From Limosilactobacillus ingluviei DSM 15946 (GTDB lineage Bacteria > Bacillota > Bacilli > Lactobacillales > Lactobacillaceae): a stretch of 51,259 nucleotides of DNA. A program made the position numbers and the translations under genes. The notes beneath the pieces were generated by a model. That model searched no databases. It had not been told where the DNA came from and saw nothing but the letters and a program-made list of their open reading frames with translations. The DNA lies in contig NZ_AZFK01000083.1 of assembly GCF_001435775.1 (NCBI RefSeq), positions 1-51,259 on the forward strand, read 5' to 3'. Positions 16,313 through 23,836 of this stretch are shown here, one piece after another (within the stretch, counting starts at the first letter, position 1; the number at the start of each line of letters is the position of its first letter).

Positions 16313-16336
16313 CTTTGGTAAACTGTTTTACCAAAG
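16313..16336. repeat. 10+10 bp palindrome, strong operator candidate
   Basis: Arms CTTTGGTAAA and TTTACCAAAG are exact inverted copies separated by CTGT. It lies mid-way between the divergent operons and is not followed by a T tract, so an operator is more likely than a terminator. The cognate regulator is unknown. Confidence 0.6.
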
Positions 16337-16648
16337 TTTATCCATTTTTAGATAATTTATTTTTTTGTAGTTACTATTGATCTTTAACAGACTTACTTAA
16401 TTGATTTAATCTCCGACTTGTTTTTTATTAATAAACTTCCGCTTGAAGCGATCACTTATCAATCACAAGTATAGGTGCCCTACCCCCGGTCGCAAAGCGT
16501 TTTCATAGTTGTTTCATTTCGGGACATTTAACCCGATCAATCCCGGGCAGCGCTTACAAATCTTAACTTTCACAATCTTTTGGGACCGCTTTCCATTTCT
16601 GGCAGGCATCGCACCTTCATAAACCCTTTTACTTTTTATGACTGGCTA

Positions 16649-16690
16649 TTTACAATTGAATTTGTAGCGCTTATGATGAAAGCGGATACA
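16649..16690 (+). promoter_or_regulatory. promoter with overlapping cre for the mutarotase-kinase operon
   Basis: -35 TTTACA (16649-16654), 17-bp spacer, -10 TATGAT (16672-16677). A perfect cre TGAAAGCGGATACA (16677-16690) covers the start point, where CcpA binding should repress. GAAGGAG follows before the ATG at 16711. Confidence 0.75.
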
Positions 16691-16710
16691 TTTACGAAGG
16701 AGTTTTTTGT

Positions 16711-17727
16711 ATGAAGAAGTTTAACTTAAGCCACGCCATGTTTAACCCCACGTCCTTTACCCTGTATCAAGACGCGGATTTCACGGTCGAAACCTTTACT
16801 TATCCATCCGGGGTAGAAGCCCTCAAGCTTACCAACCACCGCGGTTATCTGACCGTCTTGCCGTTTTATGGGCTGATGATTTGGGACGCTGTCTTTGATG
16901 GGATCAACCTCAAGGAAAAAGACGGCTTCACCTATCCGCGCTTCGGCCAGCAAATCGCCGATACCTACGGGGCCTTTGAATTCAATTCAGGCTTGCTGGC
17001 CAGTGGAAACCCGAGTCCGGAGGATGACCACGTCCAACACGGCGAATTCGCGACCGCCCGCATGGATCATGCCGCCTTATTGATTGAAGACGGCCAACTG
17101 ACCGTTCAAAGCGACTACGAATACATCAAGGGCTTTGGGGATCATTATTTAGCTACCCCGTCGGTCACCATATTTGCTGACAGCGGCCTATTCGATCTTG
17201 ACATGCACGTTAAAAACCTGTCGCACGCGGCCCCGATGCCACTGCAGTACATGTGTCACCTCTGCTACGCCTACGTTCCTGGCGCAACGATGACGGCCAA
17301 CGTGCCCGATGAAGCCTTCCAGCTGCGGACTTCTGTCCCGGCCCACGTTCACCCGACGCCGGAATGGACGGCCTTTACCGATGAACTGCAAGCCAGTGGC
17401 AAGCTGATTGACAAGCTCGACGACGCCAGCCACTACGACCCCGAAATCGTCTTTTTCTCCGATGACTTGTCCAAGTATACGGACACGGCCGAGTTCCGGG
17501 TTGAATTGGGTGATGGTCACACCTTCTTGACCAAGTACCCAACGGCCGACTTGCCGATCGTCACCCGTTGGATCCTCTACAACGGCGACCAACAAGTCAA
17601 CGCCTTTGCCCTGCCCGGCACCTCCACACCTGAAGGCCGCCTGGCCGCTAAGCAAGCCGGGACCTTGATTATGTTGCCACCACAAGCCGAAAAGCACTTC
17701 CACGTCCAAACCGGGTTGGAAAAGTAA
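16711..17727 (+). CDS. DUF4432 aldose-epimerase-fold protein (sugar mutarotase candidate)
   Basis: 338 residues of the galactose-mutarotase-like fold, DUF4432 type (blocks PFYGLMIWDAVFDG, GNPSPEDDHVQHGEFATARM, MPLQYMCHLCYAYVPG). It is paired with a ribokinase-family gene 59 bases downstream. In Salmonella a related epimerase-like gene (deoX) lies in the deoxyribose operon with deoK and a FucP-type permease, so deoxyribose or ribose mutarotation is a plausible role. The function is inferred from fold and context. Excellent promoter and overlapping cre. Confidence 0.8.
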   Translation: MKKFNLSHAMFNPTSFTLYQDADFTVETFTYPSGVEALKLTNHRGYLTVLPFYGLMIWDAVFDGINLKEKDGFTYPRFGQQIADTYGAFEFNSGLLASGNPSPEDDHVQHGEFATARMDHAALLIEDGQLTVQSDYEYIKGFGDHYLATPSVTIFADSGLFDLDMHVKNLSHAAPMPLQYMCHLCYAYVPGATMTANVPDEAFQLRTSVPAHVHPTPEWTAFTDELQASGKLIDKLDDASHYDPEIVFFSDDLSKYTDTAEFRVELGDGHTFLTKYPTADLPIVTRWILYNGDQQVNAFALPGTSTPEGRLAAKQAGTLIMLPPQAEKHFHVQTGLEK

Positions 17728-17786
17728 TGTCTGAACACTAATGATGAACCTCAGTGCAACCTGAGGAAACGAAGGGAATGATCACG

Positions 17787-18716
17787 ATGATGTACGATGT
17801 ATTGGTAATTGGCTCCAACATGATGGAATTAACCACCGAAATTGACCGGATGCCGCAACTGGGCGAAACCGTAGCGGCCCCCAACTTCCACATGGCCTTT
17901 GGCGGCAAAGGGGCGAACCAGGCCGTGGCCGCCGCGAAATTAGGCGCCAAGGTAGCGATGATTTCCAAGGTCGGCGCCGACTCCTTAGGCCAGGCCTACC
18001 TCGCCCACTTTAAACAAACCGGCATCGACATCAGCGGGGTCAGTGTCGGCACCCAATCCAACGGGGTCGCGCCGTGCTTCATTCACGGCAATATGAATAG
18101 CATCATCGTAGTCCAAGGGGCCAACAGTGAATTGACCCCGGCTAGTCTGGATGATTACCACGCCCTGATTAAAAACGCCAAACTGATCGTCTTACAACAA
18201 GAAATCGACTTGGCAACTAACTACCGGGCTATTGACCTGGCGGAACAATACGGCGTTCCAGTCCTGTTAAACCCCGCCCCGGCCAACGACGACTTAAATC
18301 TGGCCCACGTCACCAAGTGCGAATTTTACGCGCCCAACGAAACCGAACTGGGCCGCTTGACCAAGCGGCCGGTCGAAACCCTGGCCGAAATCACCACGGC
18401 GGCCAAGGAACTCGTGGCTCAGGGGGTCAAGAACGTGATTGTCACGATCGGGGCCCGCGGTGCTTTGTGGGTTACTAAGGACCAAGAGCTGTTGATTCCG
18501 TCCTACCAGGTCCCGGCCGTCGATTCGATTGGCGCCGGCGATTCCTTTATCGGGGCCTTTGCCTACTATTACACCCACGGCGAAGACATCCCAACCGCCC
18601 TCCACCACGCCAACACCTACGCAGCGGTAACCGTGACGAGGAAGGGCAGCCAAACCTCCTACCCAACGGCCGCTGAGTTACCGGCCTTGCAAGCTCAACT
18701 AGGGATTCAAAGCTAA
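17787..18716 (+). CDS. PfkB-family ribokinase / deoxyribokinase candidate
   Basis: Sugar kinase with [15 protein letters not shown] (about 40-55) and IGAGDSFIGAF (about 248-258, catalytic Asp). About 309 residues when started at MMYDVLVIG (17787), with AAGGGA nine bases upstream; in-frame ATG 17778 and GTG 17754 are weaker. It is clearly of the ribokinase subgroup and diverged from the rbsK across the control region. Paired with a DUF4432 mutarotase, it may prefer 2-deoxyribose (DeoK-like) or another pentose. KDG kinase, needed for the uronate pathway elsewhere in the window, is a less likely alternative because the N-terminal motif is ribokinase-like. Confidence 0.88.
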   Translation: MMYDVLVIGSNMMELTTEIDRMPQLGETVAAPNFHMAFGGKGANQAVAAAKLGAKVAMISKVGADSLGQAYLAHFKQTGIDISGVSVGTQSNGVAPCFIHGNMNSIIVVQGANSELTPASLDDYHALIKNAKLIVLQQEIDLATNYRAIDLAEQYGVPVLLNPAPANDDLNLAHVTKCEFYAPNETELGRLTKRPVETLAEITTAAKELVAQGVKNVIVTIGARGALWVTKDQELLIPSYQVPAVDSIGAGDSFIGAFAYYYTHGEDIPTALHHANTYAAVTVTRKGSQTSYPTAAELPALQAQLGIQS

Positions 18717-18720
18717 GTCA

Positions 18721-18764
18721 AGCGGCCCCGGCACCATTCCATAGGCGCCGGGGCCGCTTTTTAT
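18721..18764 (+). terminator. terminator of the mutarotase-kinase operon
   Basis: 12-bp GC-rich stem AGCGGCCCCGGC/GCCGGGGCCGCT followed by TTTTTATTT. Confidence 0.9.
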
Positions 18765-18812
18765 TTCCCGGGAAATTTCCGGCAGCACTTTGCGGACACT
18801 GGTCGTTTTTAA

Positions 18813-19124
18813 CACCAAGACGAAGCGCAAAAATACTATGATCAGTTGGTCGTTGCTAGTCAACCCGTGATTCGTTTCAATCGGATCTATGAAAGAGTTC
18901 GTGGACCAACGCTTGGTATTTTACAAAGCTCGTAAAAAAAGTCTTATCGAAGGGGATCCGGAAGTTAAAAAACCATCCCGCAACTGACAGTGACATCAGA
19001 AGCTCAGGGTGTTTCTGAAAGCAAGATTAATGCTATCACCGCTGAGCTTCAAAAAGATTTTAGTAAAGACCCTGAGGAAAGCTTTGAAGAACTGCTAGCC
19101 CAAGAAAAACTGAATTCACACTAA
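18813..19124 (+). pseudogene. decayed coding remnant, unknown function
   Basis: A degenerate gene spread over two frames. Frame A reads DEAQKYYDQLVVASQPVIRF then NRIYERV from about 18819. Frame B (18889-18987) reads DQRLVFYKARKKSLIEGDPE. Frame A again (18990-19124) reads VTSEAQGVSESKINAITAEL and ends QEKLNSH. At 18967-18972 one extra A would join the last two parts. There is no start region and I recognise no family. The codon texture is protein-like, and a terminator hairpin follows directly. Probably the tail of a deleted gene. Confidence 0.5.
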
Positions 19125-19130
19125 CAGCAA

Positions 19131-19170
19131 AGCGGCTGATGGTTCCTGTTCCATCAGCCGCTTGTTTGGT
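19131..19170 (+). terminator. rho-independent terminator after the decayed gene
   Basis: 12-bp stem AGCGGCTGATGG/CCATCAGCCGCT with 8-base loop, then TGTTTGGTTTTG. It matches the end of the remnant gene, evidence that the remnant was once expressed. Confidence 0.75.
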
Positions 19171-19406
19171 TTTGTTGTTACTAATTCAGAAGGAGTGGCT
19201 TTTAAAACTGGTTCAAGGTTTTAAAAGCCCGCTTCGACTCGCTGGCTTCCCAATTAACCATTGAGTCACTTGCACTAGCTCACCCCAATTATGCAAAACA
19301 GTGAACTAGTGCCAACATTGCATTTATTCAAATTGATCAGTCAACCTGATCAGCATTTTCCCGTTCTTCATTCCAAGTTTTTTTGAAAGGTGCAGTGCTT
19401 TCGATT
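19171..19406. repeat. intergenic region with a 12-bp perfect inverted repeat
   Basis: Arms GGCTTTTAAAAC (19197-19208) and GTTTTAAAAGCC (19218-19229) enclose TGGTTCAAG. There is no T tract on either side. The remainder (19230-19406) shows nothing recognisable. Confidence 0.5.
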
Positions 19407-20624
19407 TCATGAATCCCCCCTTTCAGTAAAGGTTAATAGCATTAATCTCATCATTTCCATCACCGCTTGAGCCAACTTAATTTCAACCGGTGTACCAATG
19501 ACATTCGCAGCCAAAGTCAACGCGCCCGCAAACGACGAAACCGCAATTTGGTAGCGAGGCATCTGCCGAAACCCTCCGGTAATGAAGCAGTTTGCGATTT
19601 CTCCGGCCCCAAAATCAAGCTTGCGTCGATCTATAATCGCTAAATTTGTATATGCAATATCTCGCACGTGGTAATTAGCTTCAACTTGCGCCTGCAAAGC
19701 TGCTAAACTGGCTCCTTGGTCAAGCTGCGCAAGCATCGACCGGAAAGATTCTAAAAATGTTAATTCTGCCTTTTGCTTTACCATTTGCGTATGCAACCGG
19801 CTAGCTACCGTAAACAACGAAGCCGTCCGTCGTGCCGGAATTTGCACATTATACCGCCCCGTTAAGTTTTGCACCCGCAGCTCCGCTTGGGTTGGCGCCG
19901 CAAGATATTGACGCATGTCAGTTGGACAAGCTAACGCTAGCTGCTCTGTCTCGCAAAACTGTTGCACCGCTTTACCAAAGGCCGCCATCGTTACATCGTT
20001 GATCGTCAAACCAGCTGCTTTTGCCGTTTGATGCAAGTGCGCGAACTGAGCTTGGGAAAGCTTCGTATGAATTACCTCATAACGCCGTGAATCAACCGCA
20101 GTTCCTGCCAAAGCCGGCAAGGATAACGGGTGCGCTGGGTGGTCATCATTCTCCTTCAGTTGCGATCGATGAGTTGTTAACAAGTGGCGAATCGCTGCAA
20201 TGTCAGTATGGTTAACCAAATGTGAAATTTCTTCTCCCCGGTACGCTTGCGCCAATAAATAAAGCAGTTCTTTAAAGCCCGCTCCATCCGTCAAGATATG
20301 ACTGATATAGATCACCAACTTAACCGGGCTCAAGTACAGTTGCCATTGGGGGCCCCGCTCCCAGTCCAGTTGGCGGGCCACTTCCTCATCAACCCGGTTA
20401 ACCAGGTGCACCGTTTGCTCTTGCCCACCAGGCAAAGGAACAAATTGGTTGTTCGTTAACTGGTAGCGACAAGTCAACTGAGGGACGACCTGCTGGACCT
20501 GATCAACTGCTTCAAGAAAGCGTTGGGTATCCAAAGCCGTCCGCAAGGTTAATTCCGCTCGAATAATCGGGTATAAAGCATCAAAACCAACGGTGTGCAA
20601 AATGTTTAGTGGATCCTCCATCAT
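19407..20624 (-). CDS. stand-alone condensation-domain-like acyltransferase
   Basis: 405 residues of the chloramphenicol-acetyltransferase/condensation superfamily, closest to alcohol-acetyltransferase-like bacterial proteins. The active-site HxxxDG motif is intact (His109-Asp113 in SHILTDGAGF). A DFGAG block near 340 may correspond to the second conserved superfamily motif. GGAGG precedes the start. It is a monocistronic gene with no carrier-protein or NRPS genes nearby, so a small-molecule or lipid acyltransfer is more likely than peptide synthesis. The substrate is unknown. Confidence 0.75.
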   Translation of the reverse strand: MMEDPLNILHTVGFDALYPIIRAELTLRTALDTQRFLEAVDQVQQVVPQLTCRYQLTNNQFVPLPGGQEQTVHLVNRVDEEVARQLDWERGPQWQLYLSPVKLVIYISHILTDGAGFKELLYLLAQAYRGEEISHLVNHTDIAAIRHLLTTHRSQLKENDDHPAHPLSLPALAGTAVDSRRYEVIHTKLSQAQFAHLHQTAKAAGLTINDVTMAAFGKAVQQFCETEQLALACPTDMRQYLAAPTQAELRVQNLTGRYNVQIPARRTASLFTVASRLHTQMVKQKAELTFLESFRSMLAQLDQGASLAALQAQVEANYHVRDIAYTNLAIIDRRKLDFGAGEIANCFITGGFRQMPRYQIAVSSFAGALTLAANVIGTPVEIKLAQAVMEMMRLMLLTFTERGDS

Positions 20625-20647
20625 TACCTCCAGCTCACTTTTATGTA

Positions 20648-20704
20648 AAAAGGGCGACTCAACTAGTGATTAACCTTGCCGATTCACTAATTAAGTCGCC
20701 TTTG
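20648..20704. terminator. long hairpin terminator between hydroxyacid dehydrogenase and condensation-domain genes
   Basis: GGCGACT/AGTCGCC outer stem, with an inner CTAGTGA/TCACTAAT stem, flanked by AAAA and TTT. Likely terminator of the uxuB-dehydrogenase operon. Confidence 0.65.
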
Positions 20705-20799
20705 TTGAGGAGCGAATTTTTTAGCCGGTGTGGCTAAGTTAGCTTAAACGGAATTTTATTGACATAGCTGACAGCCCACATTGTCAGCCAAAAATGATG

Positions 20800-21801
20800 T
20801 TACAGCTCTGACGTTAATTCACGAACCAATGGCTTGCCAGCTACTAAGTTTTGGACGTCGGACACACACTTGTCACCCATCCCGTGCAAGCAGTAGTCCG
20901 TGTAAGCTGACGTGTGTGGGGTAATCAAGAAGTGAACTGGGTCTTGTAAGAATGGGTGATCACCAGGAACTGGTTCAACTTCCATCGTGTCAGCAGCGTA
21001 ACCCCGGACTTTACCACTCTTAACGGCAGCCATCATGTCATCTTCGACAATCAAAGCTCCCCGCGCATGGTTGACAAAGTAGACCCCGTCCTTGCACTTC
21101 GCTAAAGCTTCTTTGTTGATAAAGTGGAAGTCGCTTTCGTCTAATGAAGCGTTCAAGGAAATGCAATCACATTGTTCAAGCACTTCATCAAAGGAAACGC
21201 GCTTAGCCCATGGCTTGTCATCCCACCAGCCTTCTGGGGTGTGTGGTTCAGGGTCGTTGATCAAAACAACGCCATCCTTACTAAAGAGGTGGAAGTACTC
21301 GGCCACCCGACTCCCGATGTTACCACAACCAATGACCCCGAATTGCTTACCGGCAAATTCAGCGCCCAGGAATTGGGCCCGATCTTCATAGTGGCCTTCC
21401 CGTTCCCGGTTAGCAGCGGCAACTGTCATCCGCATAATCGCCAGCAGGTTGGCCAGAGCGTTGCCGGCTACGGCATCCCGTTCAACCAACGGTGGCACAA
21501 TCGTCACCTTAACGCCGTGCTTCTTAGCAGCCGCAATATCGATACTGTTGTAGCCAATCCCGTGGCGGGAAATCAGCAGCAGTCCCGGCATGTTTTCGAA
21601 GAAGTCTTCCCGGAAGTTTGGCGTCACACTAGCGATAATGACGTTGTGGCCTGCCAACTTTTCAGCCAAATCCTTACCAGAAATATCAGGGTCAACCATA
21701 AAGCGGTCCACGGTACCAAGCTTTTCCAAGGCTTCCCAGTGTTCCTTATAACGTTGGCCAAAACTGCTTGAGTTTACTACCGCGATTTTATATTCAGTCA
21801 T
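20800..21801 (-). CDS. D-isomer-specific 2-hydroxyacid dehydrogenase
   Basis: NAD(P)H-dependent reductase of 2-ketoacids. The 333 residues show the Rossmann loop GCGNIG (158-163) with Asp183 after beta-2, which favours NAD. The catalytic set is Arg247 (NHARGAL), Glu276 (TMEVEP) and His296 (TPHTSAY). It follows uxuB by 26 bases in one operon, so it may act in uronate/ketogluconate metabolism or regenerate NAD. The true substrate cannot be read from sequence. A generic D-lactate-dehydrogenase role seems less likely given the operon. Confidence 0.88.
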   Translation of the reverse strand: MTEYKIAVVNSSSFGQRYKEHWEALEKLGTVDRFMVDPDISGKDLAEKLAGHNVIIASVTPNFREDFFENMPGLLLISRHGIGYNSIDIAAAKKHGVKVTIVPPLVERDAVAGNALANLLAIMRMTVAAANREREGHYEDRAQFLGAEFAGKQFGVIGCGNIGSRVAEYFHLFSKDGVVLINDPEPHTPEGWWDDKPWAKRVSFDEVLEQCDCISLNASLDESDFHFINKEALAKCKDGVYFVNHARGALIVEDDMMAAVKSGKVRGYAADTMEVEPVPGDHPFLQDPVHFLITPHTSAYTDYCLHGMGDKCVSDVQNLVAGKPLVRELTSEL

Positions 21802-21827
21802 TTTCCAAACCCTCTTTATTTAAATTC

Positions 21828-23474
21828 CTAATCTAAGTTCTTGCCATACTTTTGCAACATGTCATCCAAGGTGCTTTGAATGCTGCCCTTACCGGCCAAC
21901 ATCAGCTTGAAGTCAGCTTCGATCTTTTCGCCCAGGCCGACTTCATATAGGTCAACCCCGAAGATTGCCTTGTTTGACAAGATGTCCTTCACAGCTGCGT
22001 GGACGTCTTGATCAACGTTGCCGAATTCAATTTCAGCCACTTTGGCGTGCAGATCATCCCAAAGTGGATCCGGACTTGGCTCAAAGCTTTCCCCGTTGTC
22101 GTCAATTGCCATCAGGTAACGCAACCAGGTCGCGATCACCAGTGGGATAAAGTTTAATTGGCTTGGTTCGCGATCAGCCGCATCAACGTAGTGCTTGATC
22201 GTGACCCCGTAACGAATGGCCATCTTTTGGGACGTATCCGTCGCAATCCGTTGTGGGGTGTCTGGAATGTATGGGTTTGGCAAGCGCTTCGTAACCAGTT
22301 CATCGATGAATTCTTGCGGGTTGATAACCTTCGGATCCTTGACTACCGGTAACCCTTCTACGTAACCAATCTGCTTAATCAAGTTGCGCAGGCTGGCATT
22401 TTCAACTTCTGAGGAAATCGACTTGAAGTGCAAAATTGAACCGTAAACCGCCAGTGCCGTGTGCAGAGGGTTCAAGCAGGTCGTAACCTTCATTTCGTCC
22501 GCCAAGTTGACCGTGTCGCGATCAGTCATCAATACCCCCGCGTCTTCAAATTTTGGCCGACCATTCGGGAACTTGTCTTCTACCACCAGGTAGTGGGCTT
22601 CTTCAGTATTGACGAAGGCCGCAATATTAGTCTTCTTTGGCGTATGGATAATGTGAGCATCTTCAAAGCCTAATTTTTGCAAATCTGCGGAAACGGATTC
22701 CGATGGGTTTGGCGTAATCCGGTCAATCATTGATAATGGGAAAGCCACGCGACTTTCATCACTGACGTAATTAACGAAGGCTTGCTCAACAAAGCCATGT
22801 TCTTGCCAAGCTTTGGCAATCGTGATCACGCTGTCACGCAACTTGTCCCCGTTTTGTGAGAAGTTGTCGGTACTCAGCAAGGTCAGTGGCTTAGCCCCAG
22901 CTTCAAACCGAGCTAACAACAAGCCCACCAACAGGGCCATGTTATTCTCTGGTTGAGCTGGACCATTTTCAATGTCGCGTTGAACCGGTGCAAAGAAGTT
23001 GCCAGCTGGATCCTTCAAGACATATCCCTTTTCGGTAATCGAGAAGGTAGCCAACTGGAGACTGTCCTTGGTAAAGATTTCTTTTAATTGGTTGTAGCCA
23101 GTTGGATCTTCATTGGCCCGCCCCGCAAACAAGGCTTGGGCTACATCAGCAAACAGATGCAGATCTTTCGTGCCATCTGCTTTGGTTACGACCCGCAAAA
23201 TCCGGTTGTCAAAGCCCTTGTACACTTGATTGACTAACGTGTCATCGTAGGTATCCGCCACAATGATTCCCGTGTCGAGTTCGCCCTTTTCAATTAAGGT
23301 ATTAGCAATCGCCGCGTGGAAAGCCCGAAAAAGGTTCCCGCCCCCAAAGTGGACCCACCGTGGCGCTGCTAACGTTTTTGCTACTAATTCTTTTTCATCG
23401 TACGTCGGCACATTAATTCCAAGGTTCGTAAACGTATCCTTGTTAGCAATGTAGTCGTCAGTAATTTTCACCAT
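21828..23474 (-). CDS. uxuB: fructuronate reductase (D-mannonate oxidoreductase)
   Basis: Reduces D-fructuronate to D-mannonate, the step after UxaC. The 548 residues belong to the long-chain mannitol dehydrogenase family: VHFGGGNLFRAFHAA at the N-terminus (Rossmann start) and the K-x5-N-x2-H signature in KVTTCLNPLHTAL. Size and context (uxaC, uxaE, kduI, eda nearby) favour UxuB over a polyol dehydrogenase. Its promoter has TTGACA (23562-23567), an extended -10 TGTTAGAAT, a cre-like site and two regulon motifs. Confidence 0.92.
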   Translation of the reverse strand: MVKITDDYIANKDTFTNLGINVPTYDEKELVAKTLAAPRWVHFGGGNLFRAFHAAIANTLIEKGELDTGIIVADTYDDTLVNQVYKGFDNRILRVVTKADGTKDLHLFADVAQALFAGRANEDPTGYNQLKEIFTKDSLQLATFSITEKGYVLKDPAGNFFAPVQRDIENGPAQPENNMALLVGLLLARFEAGAKPLTLLSTDNFSQNGDKLRDSVITIAKAWQEHGFVEQAFVNYVSDESRVAFPLSMIDRITPNPSESVSADLQKLGFEDAHIIHTPKKTNIAAFVNTEEAHYLVVEDKFPNGRPKFEDAGVLMTDRDTVNLADEMKVTTCLNPLHTALAVYGSILHFKSISSEVENASLRNLIKQIGYVEGLPVVKDPKVINPQEFIDELVTKRLPNPYIPDTPQRIATDTSQKMAIRYGVTIKHYVDAADREPSQLNFIPLVIATWLRYLMAIDDNGESFEPSPDPLWDDLHAKVAEIEFGNVDQDVHAAVKDILSNKAIFGVDLYEVGLGEKIEADFKLMLAGKGSIQSTLDDMLQKYGKNLD

Positions 23475-23836
23475 AACAATTCCTCCATTAAAGAAGCTTG
23501 TGCCTAACTGATATACTAGTACTATTTGAACACGCTTTCATTCTAACATAGAATCTAGCCTTGTCAAATACTATTTTCAAATAATTCTCTATATTTTTGT
23601 GTCACGTGAACATATGCTATTTATAGGGGTTTTGATTCGGAATTAATTAAAGAATTGACAATTGAGACATCGAACTGAGCCTCTTGTTGTTTTTATTTGT
23701 GAACGACCACATCTGTGCTTGACCTAGCAATGAAATCGCTTTAATATGATTATGTAAAAAACATCTGGTATATCACTTGGGATATCTAGAACTTAAATTT
23801 TCGTTTTCTAACACTAACTATATTAAGTAAGGAAGT
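23475..23836. promoter_or_regulatory. divergent control region uxuB / gntK
   Basis: Minus promoter for uxuB: -35 TTGACA (complement at 23562-23567), 16-bp spacer, -10 TAGAAT (complement at 23540-23545) with extended TG. A cre-like site (23527-23540) and ACTGATATACTAGT (23507-23520) lie downstream of it, and TGTCACGTGAACAT (23600-23613) upstream. Plus promoter for gntK: TTGACC (23719-23724), 17 bp, TAATAT (23742-23747), with cre-like TGAAATCGCTTTAA inside the spacer. Confidence 0.65.

Larger units (their letters stand above)
16155..16710. promoter_or_regulatory. 550-bp divergent control region of the ribose-type operons
   Basis: No protein gene seen. It holds several separate symmetric elements: TAAAACGTTTTA (16201-16212, LacI/RbsR-like), CGATGGT-8-ACCATCG (16221-16242), a minus-strand cre-like site (16245-16258), a 10+10 bp palindrome (16313-16336), and the plus-strand promoter with an overlapping cre (16649-16690). 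Confidence 0.65.

Noticed and set aside
21172-21771. 199-codon ORF opposite the 2-hydroxyacid dehydrogenase
   Set aside because: Antisense shadow; the dehydrogenase has all catalytic residues on the minus strand.
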